Below are positions 5,436 through 5,652 of a stretch of 5,652 nt of DNA, piece after piece. The number at the start of each line of letters is the position of its first letter. Position 1 is the stretch's first letter. Both the position numbers and the translations under genes were made by a program. The stretch is from Planctomycetales bacterium (GTDB lineage: Bacteria > 4484-113 > JAFGCY01). The notes beneath the pieces are model-generated. The model saw only the letters and a list, made by a program, of their open reading frames with translations, had not been told where the DNA came from and searched no databases. The DNA is taken from NCBI GenBank assembly GCA_024645305.1, contig JAHEFU010000195.1:1-5652 (forward strand), in the 5' to 3' direction.

Positions 5436-5652
5436 TCAGTCCGTTGCACCGGGCCGCGAGTACTGCATCTGGTACAGCTGGCCTCCCTGGTAATCGGCGC
5501 TGCCGTTCTGGATATAGAACACCTGGGGCTCACCGGTGTTCCAGTGGGTGCTCATGCTGACGCCCGCAATCGGGTAGAGCGGACCTTCATTGCCATAGTC
5601 ATCGCTGACCCGCTGGCCCTGCATCAGGAGGAAGGTCTTGTAGCCGACATCC
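5436..5652 (-). CDS. C-terminal end of an unrecognised protein (5' end outside the window)
   Basis: The frame is open from the right edge of the window to the TGA at 5438-5436, giving at least 71 residues. It begins DVGYKTFLLMQGQRVSDDYG. The ATG at 5624 is internal in this reading, with no Shine-Dalgarno before it, so the visible part is most likely the tail of a longer protein. The sequence is rich in Tyr, Gln and Gly (for example FYIQNGSADYQGGQLYQMQY) with little charge and no membrane helix, compatible with a beta-rich exported or surface protein. No family is recognised. Its stop lies 84 bases before the TTG of the next gene. Confidence 0.7.
   Translation of the reverse strand, partial: DVGYKTFLLMQGQRVSDDYGNEGPLYPIAGVSMSTHWNTGEPQVFYIQNGSADYQGGQLYQMQYSRPGATD

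Overview
The window looks like chromosomal DNA from a GC-rich diderm (Gram-negative-type) bacterium. The main clue is an exported protein with an N-terminal S-layer-homology (SLH) domain, a short coiled coil and a predicted outer-membrane beta-barrel ending in phenylalanine. That layout is known from OmpM/SOM/Slp-type porins of Cyanobacteria, Negativicutes, Deinococcota, Synergistota and several candidate phyla. The phylum cannot be fixed from the sequence alone. No plasmid, phage, insertion-sequence or CRISPR signature is visible.

Every supported gene lies on the minus strand, so the window is best read from its right end to its left: (1) the C-terminal end of an unrecognised protein (5436 to the window edge); (2) an exported protein of unknown function with a TTG start behind a strong Shine-Dalgarno (4368-5351); (3) a small stand-alone RuvX/YqgF-type RNase H-fold protein (3888-4310); (4) a 194-base gap acting as leader; (5) the SLH porin (1987-3693); (6) a four-helix DoxX-family membrane protein (1420-1851); (7) a compact predicted small RNA with its own promoter and intrinsic terminator (about 1271-1187); (8) a Gfo/Idh/MocA-family NAD(P)-dependent sugar-nucleotide dehydrogenase (124-1074); (9) a leucine-rich reading frame built on a hexanucleotide tandem repeat, running off the left edge.

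The genes are co-directional, but gaps of 57 to 345 bases and several candidate promoters suggest a series of short transcription units rather than one tight operon. A loose cell-envelope theme is visible: a porin tethered by SLH, an exported protein, a membrane DoxX protein, and a dehydrogenase whose motifs resemble enzymes acting on UDP-N-acetyl-hexosamines. Any pathway linking them is inference.

The most notable element is the predicted RNA. A -35/-10 pair with a 17-base spacer places the transcription start on the first base of the first of three closely packed hairpins. The third hairpin is an intrinsic terminator with six T's. I do not recognise its family. It could be a stand-alone small RNA or a conditional leader/attenuator for the dehydrogenase gene.
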